A stretch of 21,432 nt of DNA from a virus, in the IMG/VR virus record IMGVR_UViG_3300048027_000032, positions 1 to 21,432 of that record; one strand, given 5' to 3'. The notes beneath the pieces were generated by a model. The model worked only from the letters and a program-made list of their open reading frames with translations, searched no databases and was not told where the DNA came from. Shown here one piece after another: positions 1-7,068 of this stretch; the stretch's first letter is position 1, and the number at the start of each line of letters is the position of its first letter. The translations under genes and the position numbers were made by a program.

Positions 1-1764
1 GGCCGTACCTTATGGCTCGGTGGGACTGATGTAGCTAAGAAGCATGAAGCATCTCAATTTAACTGTAGCTTTGGTAGAATAGAAACAGTCCACGATGTAG
101 TGGATGCGTTCTGGTTACTACTACAAGGCTGTGGTGTTGGCTTTGAACCTATCGTTGGTACACTCAATGGCTTTGCAAAAAACATCGAGGTAGAAACGTT
201 TCGTTCAACAAGGACAGACCGTGGTGCTGAAGATAACAAAACAGAACTACGGGTTACTGAAGAAGGCTATCGTATCTATAAGATAACTATCGGTGATAGT
301 GCGAGGGCTTGGGCTAAAGCTCTAGGTAAAATCATGGCACTGAAAGACCCTATCGATAGGTTGATATTAGATTACACTGAAATCAGACCTGCAGGTACTA
401 GGCTAAAAGGTTATGGCTGGATTAGTTCTGGCGATGATACATTACACATAGCACTAGAAAAGATATGTAACATGATGAACAAACGTGCTGGTCAATTACT
501 AACACGTATGGATATCTTAGACTTGCTTAACCATATGGGAACTACATTGTCTTCAAGACGTTCTGCAGAAATCGCAGTGATGCCTGTAGATGATATCGAA
601 GTTGATGAGTTTATATCAGCTAAGAAAGATTTCTGGTTACATGACAATGCACACAGACAACAATCTAACAACTCATTGTTATTCTTTAAGAAGCCTACCA
701 AGTGGGAGATAGCATATATCTTTGACCGTATGGTTGATGCTGGTGGTTCAGAACCTGCATTCATTAATGCTGAAGCCGCACTCAAACGCGCTCCACATTT
801 TAAAGGAGTTAACCCATGCGCGGAGATACTCTTAGGTAATAAGAGTTTCTGTAACCTAGTTGAGATTGATTGGGGTAAATTCCTTGATGACTTCGAAGGT
901 TTGAAACGTGCTGTTTATATGTCAGCTAGAGCAAACTATCGGCAGACTTGTGTGAATTTAGATGACGGTATCTTACAGCGTTCATGGCATGAGCTAAATG
1001 AATTCTTACGTCTATGTGGTGTCGGTGCTACAGGTATTGTTAAATGGTTAGACCATCAAGAATATATGTACATGAATGTCGAGAGTATGCTCAAGACACT
1101 ACAGGCTCAAGCAAGACTAGGAGCTAACAGTATTGCGGATGAACTAGGACTACCTAGAGCTAAACTTGTATCAACCATAAAACCTTCGGGAACGTTGTCA
1201 AAAATCATGTCGACTACGGAAGGAGTGCATCGACCATTAGGTAAGTATCTGTTTAACAATGTTACTTTCTCTAAGCATGACCCTATCGTACCCATCATGA
1301 CTAATGCTGGATACAAGGTAATTGAGAAACCATTCGAACCTGACAGCGTATTGATTACATTCCCTGTATCATATGACGATGTTAGGTTTGATGAAGTTGA
1401 TGGTAAGTTTGTAAATCTCGAAACTGCAGTACAGCAATTAGATAGATACAAACTAATGATGGATAATTATGTAGACCATAATTGTTCAGTAACCATTAGT
1501 TATTCTCCTGATGAAATCCCAAGTATGATTGATTGGATTATGAATAACTGGGACAGCTATGTAGGTGTATCATTCATCTACAGGAACGACCCAACTAAAA
1601 CTGCTGAAGACTTAGGCTATGCCTACCTACCTCAAGATGTCGTATCTAAAGAAGTATACGATGAATATGTATCAAAACTAGCACCCGTAGATATTGAGAA
1701 CGCAAACTCATTTGATGAATTAACTGATGATGAATGTGCAACAGGTGCTTGCCCAATCCGATAA
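1..1764 (+). CDS. nrdJ: Class II (adenosylcobalamin-dependent) ribonucleotide reductase, 5'-truncated by window edge
   Basis: This enzyme reduces ribonucleotides to deoxyribonucleotides using a cobalamin-derived thiyl radical and needs no oxygen or second subunit. The frame is open from base 1 (587 codons visible), so the start lies upstream. The key residues of the monomeric Lactobacillus RTPR type are present. There is a first redox Cys in FNCSF (codon 22). The radical Cys and its Glu are in NPCAE (C273, E275). The partner Cys is in FCNLVE (C284), 11 residues after the radical Cys as in RTPR C408/C419. A C-terminal CX4C pair (C579, C584) is followed by three residues, matching RTPR C731/C736 of 739. 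STIKPSGTLSK and the following GVH also fit the family. Compared with RTPR, about 100 N-terminal residues are missing upstream. phoH follows after 9 nt with an AAGGAA Shine-Dalgarno, so the two are probably co-transcribed. Confidence 0.96.
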   Translation, partial: GRTLWLGGTDVAKKHEASQFNCSFGRIETVHDVVDAFWLLLQGCGVGFEPIVGTLNGFAKNIEVETFRSTRTDRGAEDNKTELRVTEEGYRIYKITIGDSARAWAKALGKIMALKDPIDRLILDYTEIRPAGTRLKGYGWISSGDDTLHIALEKICNMMNKRAGQLLTRMDILDLLNHMGTTLSSRRSAEIAVMPVDDIEVDEFISAKKDFWLHDNAHRQQSNNSLLFFKKPTKWEIAYIFDRMVDAGGSEPAFINAEAALKRAPHFKGVNPCAEILLGNKSFCNLVEIDWGKFLDDFEGLKRAVYMSARANYRQTCVNLDDGILQRSWHELNEFLRLCGVGATGIVKWLDHQEYMYMNVESMLKTLQAQARLGANSIADELGLPRAKLVSTIKPSGTLSKIMSTTEGVHRPLGKYLFNNVTFSKHDPIVPIMTNAGYKVIEKPFEPDSVLITFPVSYDDVRFDEVDGKFVNLETAVQQLDRYKLMMDNYVDHNCSVTISYSPDEIPSMIDWIMNNWDSYVGVSFIYRNDPTKTAEDLGYAYLPQDVVSKEVYDEYVSKLAPVDIENANSFDELTDDECATGACPIR

Positions 1765-1773
1765 GGAATAAAT

Positions 1774-2457
1774 ATGGCTAAAAAATCTGCCTACAAACGT
1801 AAGGTAGAAGAGCAAGGGCGCGTGGTTAATCCTCGCGTCCAACCTCTACTCCCAAAGAACCCTGCACAAGAGAACTATATGGAGTGTATCCACCGATACT
1901 CTCAGGTATTTGTTACTGGTGTTGCAGGTACTGGTAAGACTTATATAGCGGCGGCTATTGCCGCTGATATGTATAATAAACATAGAGTTAAAAAGATTAT
2001 ATTAACTCGCCCTAACATCCCTGCAGGTAAATCTTTAGGTTTCTTTGCAGGTACTATTGAAGAGAAGATTGCACCTTGGGTCTATCCGATTACTGAAGTT
2101 CTAACTGAAAGACTAGGTAAAGGTAAATATGAGATAGCTCGTAAGCGTAATGATATCGAAATAGTTCCTTTCGAGGTTATGAGAGGCCGTTCATTTAATG
2201 ATGCGTTTGTAATATTAGATGAAGGACAGAACCTTACACCTCACGAAATGAAGATGTTTCTCACCAGAATAGGAGAAAACACCAAGGTAATAATTAACGG
2301 TGATATATCTCAGCATGACCTTAGTGGTAACTCAGGTCTAAAGATTGCTATAGATTTATTGCATAAACATAACATTCCAGCCGCCCATTGTAACTTCACT
2401 CACGACGATGTTGTGAGGTCAGGTATATGTGCCGCATGGACACGCGCCTTTAATTAG
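1774..2457 (+). CDS. phoH: PhoH-like P-loop ATPase
   Basis: This is a PhoH-family NTPase of 227 residues. The Walker A motif GVAGTGKT is at residues 49-56 and the Walker B motif FVILDEGQN at about 145-153 (D149, E150). LTRPNIPAGKSLGF (about 78-90) and INGDISQHDL (about 174-183) are further PhoH signatures. It is shorter than E. coli PhoH, as usual for phage versions, which consist mainly of the ATPase core. The role in phages is unsettled: links to phosphate stress and to RNA metabolism have both been proposed. It sits directly downstream of the class II reductase, the arrangement expected in roseophage SIO1-like phages. The start is supported by AAGGAA at 1763-1768, which overlaps the reductase stop. 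Confidence 0.95.
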   Translation: MAKKSAYKRKVEEQGRVVNPRVQPLLPKNPAQENYMECIHRYSQVFVTGVAGTGKTYIAAAIAADMYNKHRVKKIILTRPNIPAGKSLGFFAGTIEEKIAPWVYPITEVLTERLGKGKYEIARKRNDIEIVPFEVMRGRSFNDAFVILDEGQNLTPHEMKMFLTRIGENTKVIINGDISQHDLSGNSGLKIAIDLLHKHNIPAAHCNFTHDDVVRSGICAAWTRAFN

Positions 2458-2484
2458 GTTGCACTTTAGAGGATTAAACAAACA

Positions 2485-2661
2485 ATGTTTCCTTATATTT
2501 CTAAAGAACTACTAGCAGAACTTAACACACGTTTTCCTAATGTATCTCCCAAAGCTGGTGAGACATTGGATGAATTAAAATGGCGTGGTGGACAGCGTTC
2601 AGTCGTAGACTTTTTAACAACAATTCATGAAGAACAATTAGCTTCAAATTTAGGAGAATAG
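2485..2661 (+). CDS. Small hypothetical phage protein (58 aa)
   Basis: This short ORF fills the space between phoH and the next small gene. It starts MFPYISKELLAELN and ends ASNLGE. The middle reads LKWRGGQRSVVDFL, with an amphipathic-looking C-terminal helix. An AGAGGA element at 2468-2473 lies 11 nt before the ATG. The stop (2659-2661) is 3 nt before the next ATG, whose own Shine-Dalgarno (AGGAG, 2652-2656) lies inside this gene, so translation is probably coupled. No signal peptide, membrane segment or catalytic motif is visible. I do not recognise a function. The tight spacing and Shine-Dalgarno are the main support that it is real. Confidence 0.7.
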   Translation: MFPYISKELLAELNTRFPNVSPKAGETLDELKWRGGQRSVVDFLTTIHEEQLASNLGE

Positions 2662-2664
2662 ACT

Positions 2665-2892
2665 ATGTGCTTTGGAGGCAGTAAAGCCGAACCTACACCC
2701 CCACCAGCCGCGCCACCAGCGGTTAACCCTGTACAAACTAATATGTACGACCCATCTACACCTGAGAGTGGTAACACTCAAGAGAAAGGTGCAGTAGCTG
2801 ATAAGGCCGCTGGAACATCTCAGTTACGTGTAGACCTAGACCCAACTGTTACAAACATGGGTAAAAATACTGGACTACAAATAACAAAGTGA
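2665..2892 (+). CDS. Small proline-rich virion-associated protein (T7 gp6.7/gp7.3-like)
   Basis: A 75-residue protein starting MCFGGSKAEP, followed by a Pro/Ala tract (residues about 11-20) and a C-terminal segment SQLRVDLDP...GLQI. Small, low-complexity proteins beginning MCF and placed just upstream of the portal are common in T7-like phages. T7 gp6.7 begins the same way and is a minor virion component, and T7 gp7.3 occupies a similar position. I assign it to that group by position, the N-terminal pattern and composition, not by alignment. It has no hydrophobic signal or lipobox, so the early Cys is not a lipoprotein site. The AGGAG at 2652-2656 supports the start. The portal ATG follows 11 nt after the stop. 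Confidence 0.6.
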   Translation: MCFGGSKAEPTPPPAAPPAVNPVQTNMYDPSTPESGNTQEKGAVADKAAGTSQLRVDLDPTVTNMGKNTGLQITK

Positions 2893-2903
2893 GAACGTAA
2901 ATT

Positions 2904-4454
2904 ATGAGTCAAGGTACTGCAGAAGCGCGGTATCGTCAGCTCGAACAAGGACGACAATCGTATTTAGATAGAGCTAGAGATTGTTCAGAACTAACTATTC
3001 CATCTTTAATACCACAAGATAGCCATAACGAGACAAGTGATTTATACACACCGTTTCAAGGCATCGGTGCGAGAGGTGTTAATAATTTAGCTTCTAAACT
3101 TTCACTAGCCCTAATGCCACCTAACTCACCATTCTTTCGCCTCATGGTTGAACCGTATACTTTAAAAGATATGGCTCAAGACGATGCGGCTAGAACTGCA
3201 ATGGAACAACAATTAGGTGAGTATGAACGGGCAGTAATGTCTGAGATTGAAACGTCTGGTGATCGAGTAGCGGTACATGAAGCGTTAAAACACTTAATTG
3301 TCGGCGGTAACGTTTTGTTACAAGTCGGTCAAAATAAAACAAGAGTAATCCATTTAGATAGTTATGTTGTATCACGCGCCCCTAACGGCGAAGTGTTAGA
3401 GATAGTAACGGTTGAACACGTTTCACCTAACGCTCTGGACAAAGCGACAGCGGCTAACATAACAGGAAAACTTGAAGGTGACGAAAAGACTGTAGAAATC
3501 TACACTCATATAGAGCGTAAGAATGATTTCTATACTGTTTACCAAGAGTGCAAGGGTACATTAGTTACTGGCTCTAAAGGTAAATATAAGAAAGATAGCG
3601 TACCATTCCTACCATTAAGGTTCTCCCGTATTGACGGTGAGGATTATGGTCGAGGGTTTGTTGAAGAACTTCTAGGTGACTTACGGTCTCTTGAAGCTTT
3701 ATCACAAGCAATCGTTGAGGGCGCGGCGGCGGCGGCTAAAGTATTATTCATGGTTAATCCTAACGGTACAACCAGAATGAGAACAATAGCTCAAGCAGAG
3801 AATACAGCAATCATTGAAGGTAATAAGAACGATGTGTCTGTTTTACAGATGGATAAGTTCAACGACTTCCGCGTGGCTTACCAAGCTATGCAGGGTATTG
3901 AAGAACGCCTATCACAACAGTTCATGTTACAATCATCTGTATCTCGAAACGCTGAACGTGTAACAGCGGAAGAAATACGATATCTTGCAGGTGAACTAGA
4001 AGATACCCTATCAGGTATTTACTCAATCTTATCTCAAGAATTTCAGTTACCTTACATTAACCGTAAGATCGACGTACTAACTAAATCTAAGAAGCTACCT
4101 AAGTTACCAGAAGAGGTTGTAAAACCTTCAATCGTAACTGGTATGGAAGCACTAGGACGTGGGCATGACCTACGCAAATTAGATTTGTTTATACAAGGAA
4201 TGTCTCAAGCATTAGGGGCTGAAGTATTACAGCAATATGTAAACTTACAGGACTATATCAAACGCCGTGCAACAGCATTAGGCATCGAGACAGACGGTCT
4301 TATTAAAACACAAGAACAAATCTCCCAAGAGCAACAGCAAGCGCAGATGCAACAAATGGCAATGCAAGCTTCGCCAAACGCAATTCAAGAGGGAGTTAAA
4401 GCATTAGGAAATTCATATGTTGAAAGCCAAAGACAGCAAGGCGGCGAAGGATAA
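2904..4454 (+). CDS. Portal protein (head-tail connector, T7 gp8-like)
   Basis: 516 residues, close to T7 gp8 (536). This protein forms the dodecameric ring at one capsid vertex, nucleates assembly, and is the DNA channel to which terminase and tail attach. Family features include an N-terminal YRQLEQGRQSYLDRARDCSEL, then LASKLSLALMPPNSPFFRL (about residues 61-79), DGEDYGRGFVEELLGDL (about 244-260) and an Ala run EGAAAAAK near 272-279. These are followed by IEERLSQQFM and a Gln-rich tail (about 475-495). The genes downstream (scaffold, capsid, tail tubes) are in T7 order. The last 38 nt overlap a small gene in another frame (4417-4545). The Shine-Dalgarno is weak (GTGAGAA). Confidence 0.95.
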   Translation: MSQGTAEARYRQLEQGRQSYLDRARDCSELTIPSLIPQDSHNETSDLYTPFQGIGARGVNNLASKLSLALMPPNSPFFRLMVEPYTLKDMAQDDAARTAMEQQLGEYERAVMSEIETSGDRVAVHEALKHLIVGGNVLLQVGQNKTRVIHLDSYVVSRAPNGEVLEIVTVEHVSPNALDKATAANITGKLEGDEKTVEIYTHIERKNDFYTVYQECKGTLVTGSKGKYKKDSVPFLPLRFSRIDGEDYGRGFVEELLGDLRSLEALSQAIVEGAAAAAKVLFMVNPNGTTRMRTIAQAENTAIIEGNKNDVSVLQMDKFNDFRVAYQAMQGIEERLSQQFMLQSSVSRNAERVTAEEIRYLAGELEDTLSGIYSILSQEFQLPYINRKIDVLTKSKKLPKLPEEVVKPSIVTGMEALGRGHDLRKLDLFIQGMSQALGAEVLQQYVNLQDYIKRRATALGIETDGLIKTQEQISQEQQQAQMQQMAMQASPNAIQEGVKALGNSYVESQRQQGGEG

Positions 4455-4545
4455 GAAACCTTCAGAAGAGCCTGTAAAGAAACCACTGGCAACACCTTCC
4501 ATTATCAAAGGAAATCCACACCCAATTAAAAGGGAAGACTTCTAA
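4417..4545 (+). CDS. Small basic protein overlapping the portal 3' end (42 aa)
   Basis: This ORF starts inside the portal gene in a different frame and ends 2 nt before the scaffold start. It reads MLKAKDSKAAKDKKPSEEPV and then KKPLATPSIIKGNPHPIKREDF. It is rich in Lys and Pro with no hydrophobic core, so it is probably disordered. TTAGGAA at 4404-4410 sits 6 nt before the ATG, a good Shine-Dalgarno inside portal coding sequence. Without this gene the 93 nt between portal and scaffold would be empty, which is unusual in such a compact genome. The scaffold Shine-Dalgarno (AAAGGGA) lies within its last codons, so translation may be coupled. Function is unknown; a minor virion or assembly protein is a guess. 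Confidence 0.6.
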   Translation: MLKAKDSKAAKDKKPSEEPVKKPLATPSIIKGNPHPIKREDF

Positions 4546-4547
4546 GA

Positions 4548-5240
4548 ATGGCAGAAAGCATCACAATAACAGAAGAAGAGACAGGTTCTGAAGCACCAGT
4601 TGCAGAAGATAATCTTTCTGAACGACCTGAGTGGTTGCCCGAAAAGTTTAGCTCACCAGAAGATATGGCTAAATCATACGGCGAACTTGAGAAGAAGATG
4701 TCATCACCGAATGATACACCAGAAGCGGACATTGAGACACCTAAAGGTGAACCTGTTAGCTTTAGCAAGTTTGCTGATGAATACGAAGCTGGTGGTGAGT
4801 TATCTAATGATAGCTTCACAGAACTTGAAGGTATGGGATATCCACGGGAAATGGTGGAGACATACATTAAAGGTATGCAATCAGGAGCAACAGCCGATGT
4901 TGCCGCAGTTATGGATGTAGCTGGTGGTAAAGAAGGTTACGCAGAATTAACTGATTGGGCAAAGCAATCTCTCGATACTAAAGAACTAGAGTTGTATAAC
5001 AACATGGTCGATGGTGGGACTGAGAATGCAAAGATGGCAGTCGAATGGCTTGCATCTAAACGTGAAGCGGCAGAAGGTTCTGAGCCTAGCTTACTACAAG
5101 GTAGAGCATCAGCGGCATCTAAAGATGAATTCCGTAGCACAGCACAAGTTGTAGCGGCTATGAAAGACCCTCGATACGGTAAAGACTCAGCGTACACTAA
5201 AGACGTTGAAGAAAAACTAGGACGGTCTTCAGTATTTTAA
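4548..5240 (+). CDS. Capsid assembly scaffolding protein (T7 gp9-like)
   Basis: 230 residues, shorter than T7 gp9 (307). Acidic at the N-terminus and largely helical in composition, as expected for a scaffold that fills the procapsid and leaves before packaging. The segment RPEWLPEKFSSPEDMAKSY (about residues 26-44) followed by GELEKKM is the typical scaffold signature of T7-like phages. The C-terminal part (AQVVAAMKDPRYGKDSAY, about 199-216, then VEEKLGRS) is also characteristic and probably binds the capsid protein. It lies between portal and capsid in the expected order. A 106-residue plus-strand ORF in another frame inside it (4600-4920) is a shadow. Confidence 0.92.
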   Translation: MAESITITEEETGSEAPVAEDNLSERPEWLPEKFSSPEDMAKSYGELEKKMSSPNDTPEADIETPKGEPVSFSKFADEYEAGGELSNDSFTELEGMGYPREMVETYIKGMQSGATADVAAVMDVAGGKEGYAELTDWAKQSLDTKELELYNNMVDGGTENAKMAVEWLASKREAAEGSEPSLLQGRASAASKDEFRSTAQVVAAMKDPRYGKDSAYTKDVEEKLGRSSVF

Positions 5241-5248
5241 AACTATTA

Positions 5249-5270
5249 TGGTGGGGAGAAATCCCCATCA
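5249..5270 (+). terminator. GAAA-loop hairpin between scaffold and capsid (weak terminator or processing site)
   Basis: TGGTGGGGA (5249-5257) pairs with TCCCCATCA (5262-5270) around a GAAA tetraloop. This gives nine pairs including one G-U. No T run follows, so efficient rho-independent termination is unlikely. An mRNA stability or processing element upstream of the capsid gene is equally possible. ACTATTAT flanks it on both sides (5242-5249 and 5273-5280). Confidence 0.55.
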
Positions 5271-5290
5271 ATACTATTATAGGAGTAACT

Positions 5291-5332
5291 ATGTCTAAGA
5301 AAAAACCTTACGGAAAAGGTACTAAGAAATAA
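5291..5332 (+). CDS. 13-residue basic microprotein
   Basis: A complete tiny ORF, MSKKKPYGKGTKK, with six Lys out of 13 residues. It has a strong Shine-Dalgarno (TAGGAG, 5280-5285) 5 nt before the ATG. It lies just after the scaffold hairpin and about 130 nt before the capsid start. Short Lys/Gly-rich peptides with a PYGKGT-like core occur near structural genes in other phages as far as I recall, which favours a real gene, but I cannot check conservation here. It could act as a nucleic-acid- or capsid-binding peptide, or its translation could be regulatory. The ribosome site is the main evidence. Confidence 0.5.
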   Translation: MSKKKPYGKGTKK

Positions 5333-5464
5333 CTAACACACCTAATTTGGGTGGTTGAGACTATCGACAATGAACGACAAGGCCATATGCGTATGACAAC
5401 CCTGCCTAGTAAGAGACCGAAAGTCATTCTTAAATCTATAAATTATTTTCAATAGGAAAAGACA
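5333..5464 (+). other. Capsid leader region, 132 nt without a confident gene
   Basis: This is the longest stretch in the window with no confident gene. It has short possible pairings (GGTTG near 5353 with CAACC near 5397; CATA-TGCG-TATG at 5384-5395) and an A/T-rich end (TATAAATTATTTT). A 22-codon ORF (5387-5455, MRMTTLPSKRPKVILKSINY plus FQ) ends inside the capsid Shine-Dalgarno (AGGA, 5454-5457). I see no T7-type promoter and no convincing -35/-10 pair, although a promoter for the capsid transcript would be expected here by analogy with T7 phi10. Confidence 0.45.
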
Positions 5465-6424
5465 ATGACAAACGTAACTCCGTCACGCCTCGGCGCGGCA
5501 AACCTAGCGGCGGCTAATGCAACGCAGTCGAATGCTTTATTTCTTAAAGTATTTGCTGGTGAAGTTTTAACTGCTTTTGACGAAACAAACGTAATGAAAG
5601 ATTTACACGTATCGCGTACAATCGCGTCTGGTAAATCAGCATCATTCCCAGTGACAGGTAAAGCGAATGCCGCATACCACACTGTAGGTACACCACTATT
5701 GGGTACACAACAAATCGCTCACAATGAAATCGTTATCAACATCGATGACGTATTAATTGCTGACACATTTATCGCAAATATCGATGAAGCTAAGAACCAC
5801 TATGATGTACGTGCAGAATACTCACGTCTATTAGGTATGGCTCTAGCTAAACAATTCGATGTTCGCTGTTTACAATTAGCTGTATTAGCGGCTCGTTCTG
5901 GTGCTACTGTAACAGGTGGTAACGGCGGTTCAGCTATCACAGACGCAGACGCGGCAACTAACGGCGCATCATTAGCGGCATCAATCTTTGAAGCGGCTAA
6001 AATCATGGACGAGAAAGACGTTCCTGAGAATGAGCGTGTAGCTATCGTGAAACCTTCACAATACTACAACCTTGTACAAACAACAGACGTAATCAACCGT
6101 GACTTCGGTGGTGCTGGTGTTTATGCAGACGGTACAGTTCTTAAAGTTGCTGGTATTGATATTGTTAAATCTAACAACGTACCAACAACAAACGTATCAG
6201 CAGTAGCTGGTGAGAACAACACATACCACGGTGACTTCCAAAACACTGTAGCTGTAGTAATGCAGAAGCAAGCTTTGGGTACTGTTAAGTTAATGGACTT
6301 AGCAGTTGAAAGAACATCAGGTGACTTCGAAGTTATGTATCAAGGTACATTAATGGCGGCGAAGTACGCAATGGGGCATGGCATCTTGCGCCCAGAGTGT
6401 TCTGTAGAAATCAAATCTGCTTAA
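5465..6424 (+). CDS. Major capsid protein (T7 gp10A-like)
   Basis: 319 residues (T7 gp10A: 345). This is the HK97-fold shell protein of the icosahedral head. The N-terminus TPSRLGAANLAAANATQSNA leads to LFLKVFAGEVLTAFDETNV (about 27-45) and a segment starting SGKSASFPVTGKANA (about 56-70). ERVAIVKPSQYYNLV (about 190-204) and a C-terminal GILRPECSVEIKSA are typical of podoviral capsids. AGGA at 5454-5457 lies 7 nt before the ATG. The gene is insulated by a hairpin upstream and a strong terminator immediately downstream, which fits a highly expressed transcript. I see no clear slippery site or long extension frame for a gp10B-like product. Confidence 0.95.
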   Translation: MTNVTPSRLGAANLAAANATQSNALFLKVFAGEVLTAFDETNVMKDLHVSRTIASGKSASFPVTGKANAAYHTVGTPLLGTQQIAHNEIVINIDDVLIADTFIANIDEAKNHYDVRAEYSRLLGMALAKQFDVRCLQLAVLAARSGATVTGGNGGSAITDADAATNGASLAASIFEAAKIMDEKDVPENERVAIVKPSQYYNLVQTTDVINRDFGGAGVYADGTVLKVAGIDIVKSNNVPTTNVSAVAGENNTYHGDFQNTVAVVMQKQALGTVKLMDLAVERTSGDFEVMYQGTLMAAKYAMGHGILRPECSVEIKSA

Positions 6425-6434
6425 TCTAATTTTT

Positions 6435-6468
6435 GGGTTGGCCTTTAATCGGGTCAACCCTTTTTTTT
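6435..6468 (+). terminator. Rho-independent terminator after the capsid gene
   Basis: GGGTTGGCC (6435-6443) pairs with GGGTCAACCC (6451-6460) through about nine pairs including a G-U. Eight T residues follow (6461-6468). It begins 10 nt after the capsid stop, the place of T7 T-phi. The next gene starts 12 nt after the T run, so partial read-through must supply the tail genes unless an unseen promoter lies within the capsid gene. Confidence 0.9.
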
Positions 6469-6480
6469 AATGAGGACATC

Positions 6481-7068
6481 ATGACAAAACCAACGTCTAT
6501 GACCGAACTAGAAGCGGTCAACGTTTTGCTGACAACAATCGGCGAAGCTCCTGTTAACACACTTACAGGCAATCAGGTTACAGATGTGACAATCGCTAAC
6601 CAAGTGCTGACTGAGGTAAGCCGTGAGGTTCAAGCTCAAGGCTGGCACTTTAATACTGAAGATAAAGTTGTGCTTAGTCGTAACGAATTTAAACAAATTG
6701 TTATACCTGCAGATGTTGCACGTATAGACACACCAGACTTCAATACAGTTGAGAGAGATGGAAAGCTATTTGATTTAACAGCTAGGTCTTTAGAATTTCA
6801 AGCAAGTGTTGAAGCCACAATCGTATACTATAGAGACTTCTTAACTCTGCCTGATGTAGCTAAACGGTACATCACTACAAGAGCCGCACGTATATTTTCA
6901 GACCGTATGCTTAACTCAGAAACCATTAGTAAGATGGTATCAAGAGATGAACAAAAAGCCCTGATTGATCTAAAAGATTTTGAAGGAGACACAGCGGATT
7001 ATAACATGATGGATAGCTATTCAGTATCCCGTGTAATGAATCGCGGAAATAATCGTAGGATGATCTAA
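6481..7068 (+). CDS. Tail tubular protein A (T7 gp11-like adaptor)
   Basis: 195 residues, essentially the length of T7 gp11 (196). It forms the adaptor ring between portal and nozzle. Signature segments are MTELEAVNVLLTTIGEAPVN (about 7-26), VLTEVSREVQAQGWHFNTE (about 42-60), and a C-terminal YITTRAARIFSDRM with YNMMDSYSVSRVMNRGNNRR. I chose the ATG at 6481 because GAGGA (6472-6476) precedes it. An in-frame upstream start at 6433 would fall inside the terminator and is rejected. The stop overlaps the next ATG by one base (TAATG), implying coupled translation with tail tubular protein B. Confidence 0.95.
   Translation: MTKPTSMTELEAVNVLLTTIGEAPVNTLTGNQVTDVTIANQVLTEVSREVQAQGWHFNTEDKVVLSRNEFKQIVIPADVARIDTPDFNTVERDGKLFDLTARSLEFQASVEATIVYYRDFLTLPDVAKRYITTRAARIFSDRMLNSETISKMVSRDEQKALIDLKDFEGDTADYNMMDSYSVSRVMNRGNNRRMI

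Noticed and set aside
4600-4920. 106-codon plus-strand ORF in another frame
   Set aside because: Lies fully inside the scaffold gene, has shadow-like composition and no good ribosome site.
5333-5464. T7-type phage promoter
   Set aside because: No match to a T7-like late promoter, and I found no 20-nt block repeated among the intergenic regions.
6433-6480. N-terminal extension of tail tubular protein A
   Set aside because: The extension would be encoded by the terminator stem and T run; the ATG at 6481 has GAGGA and gives the family length of 195 residues.
6380-6480. gp10B-like frameshift product of the capsid gene
   Set aside because: No convincing slippery heptamer near the stop, and the terminator begins 10 nt later, so no extension domain is encoded.
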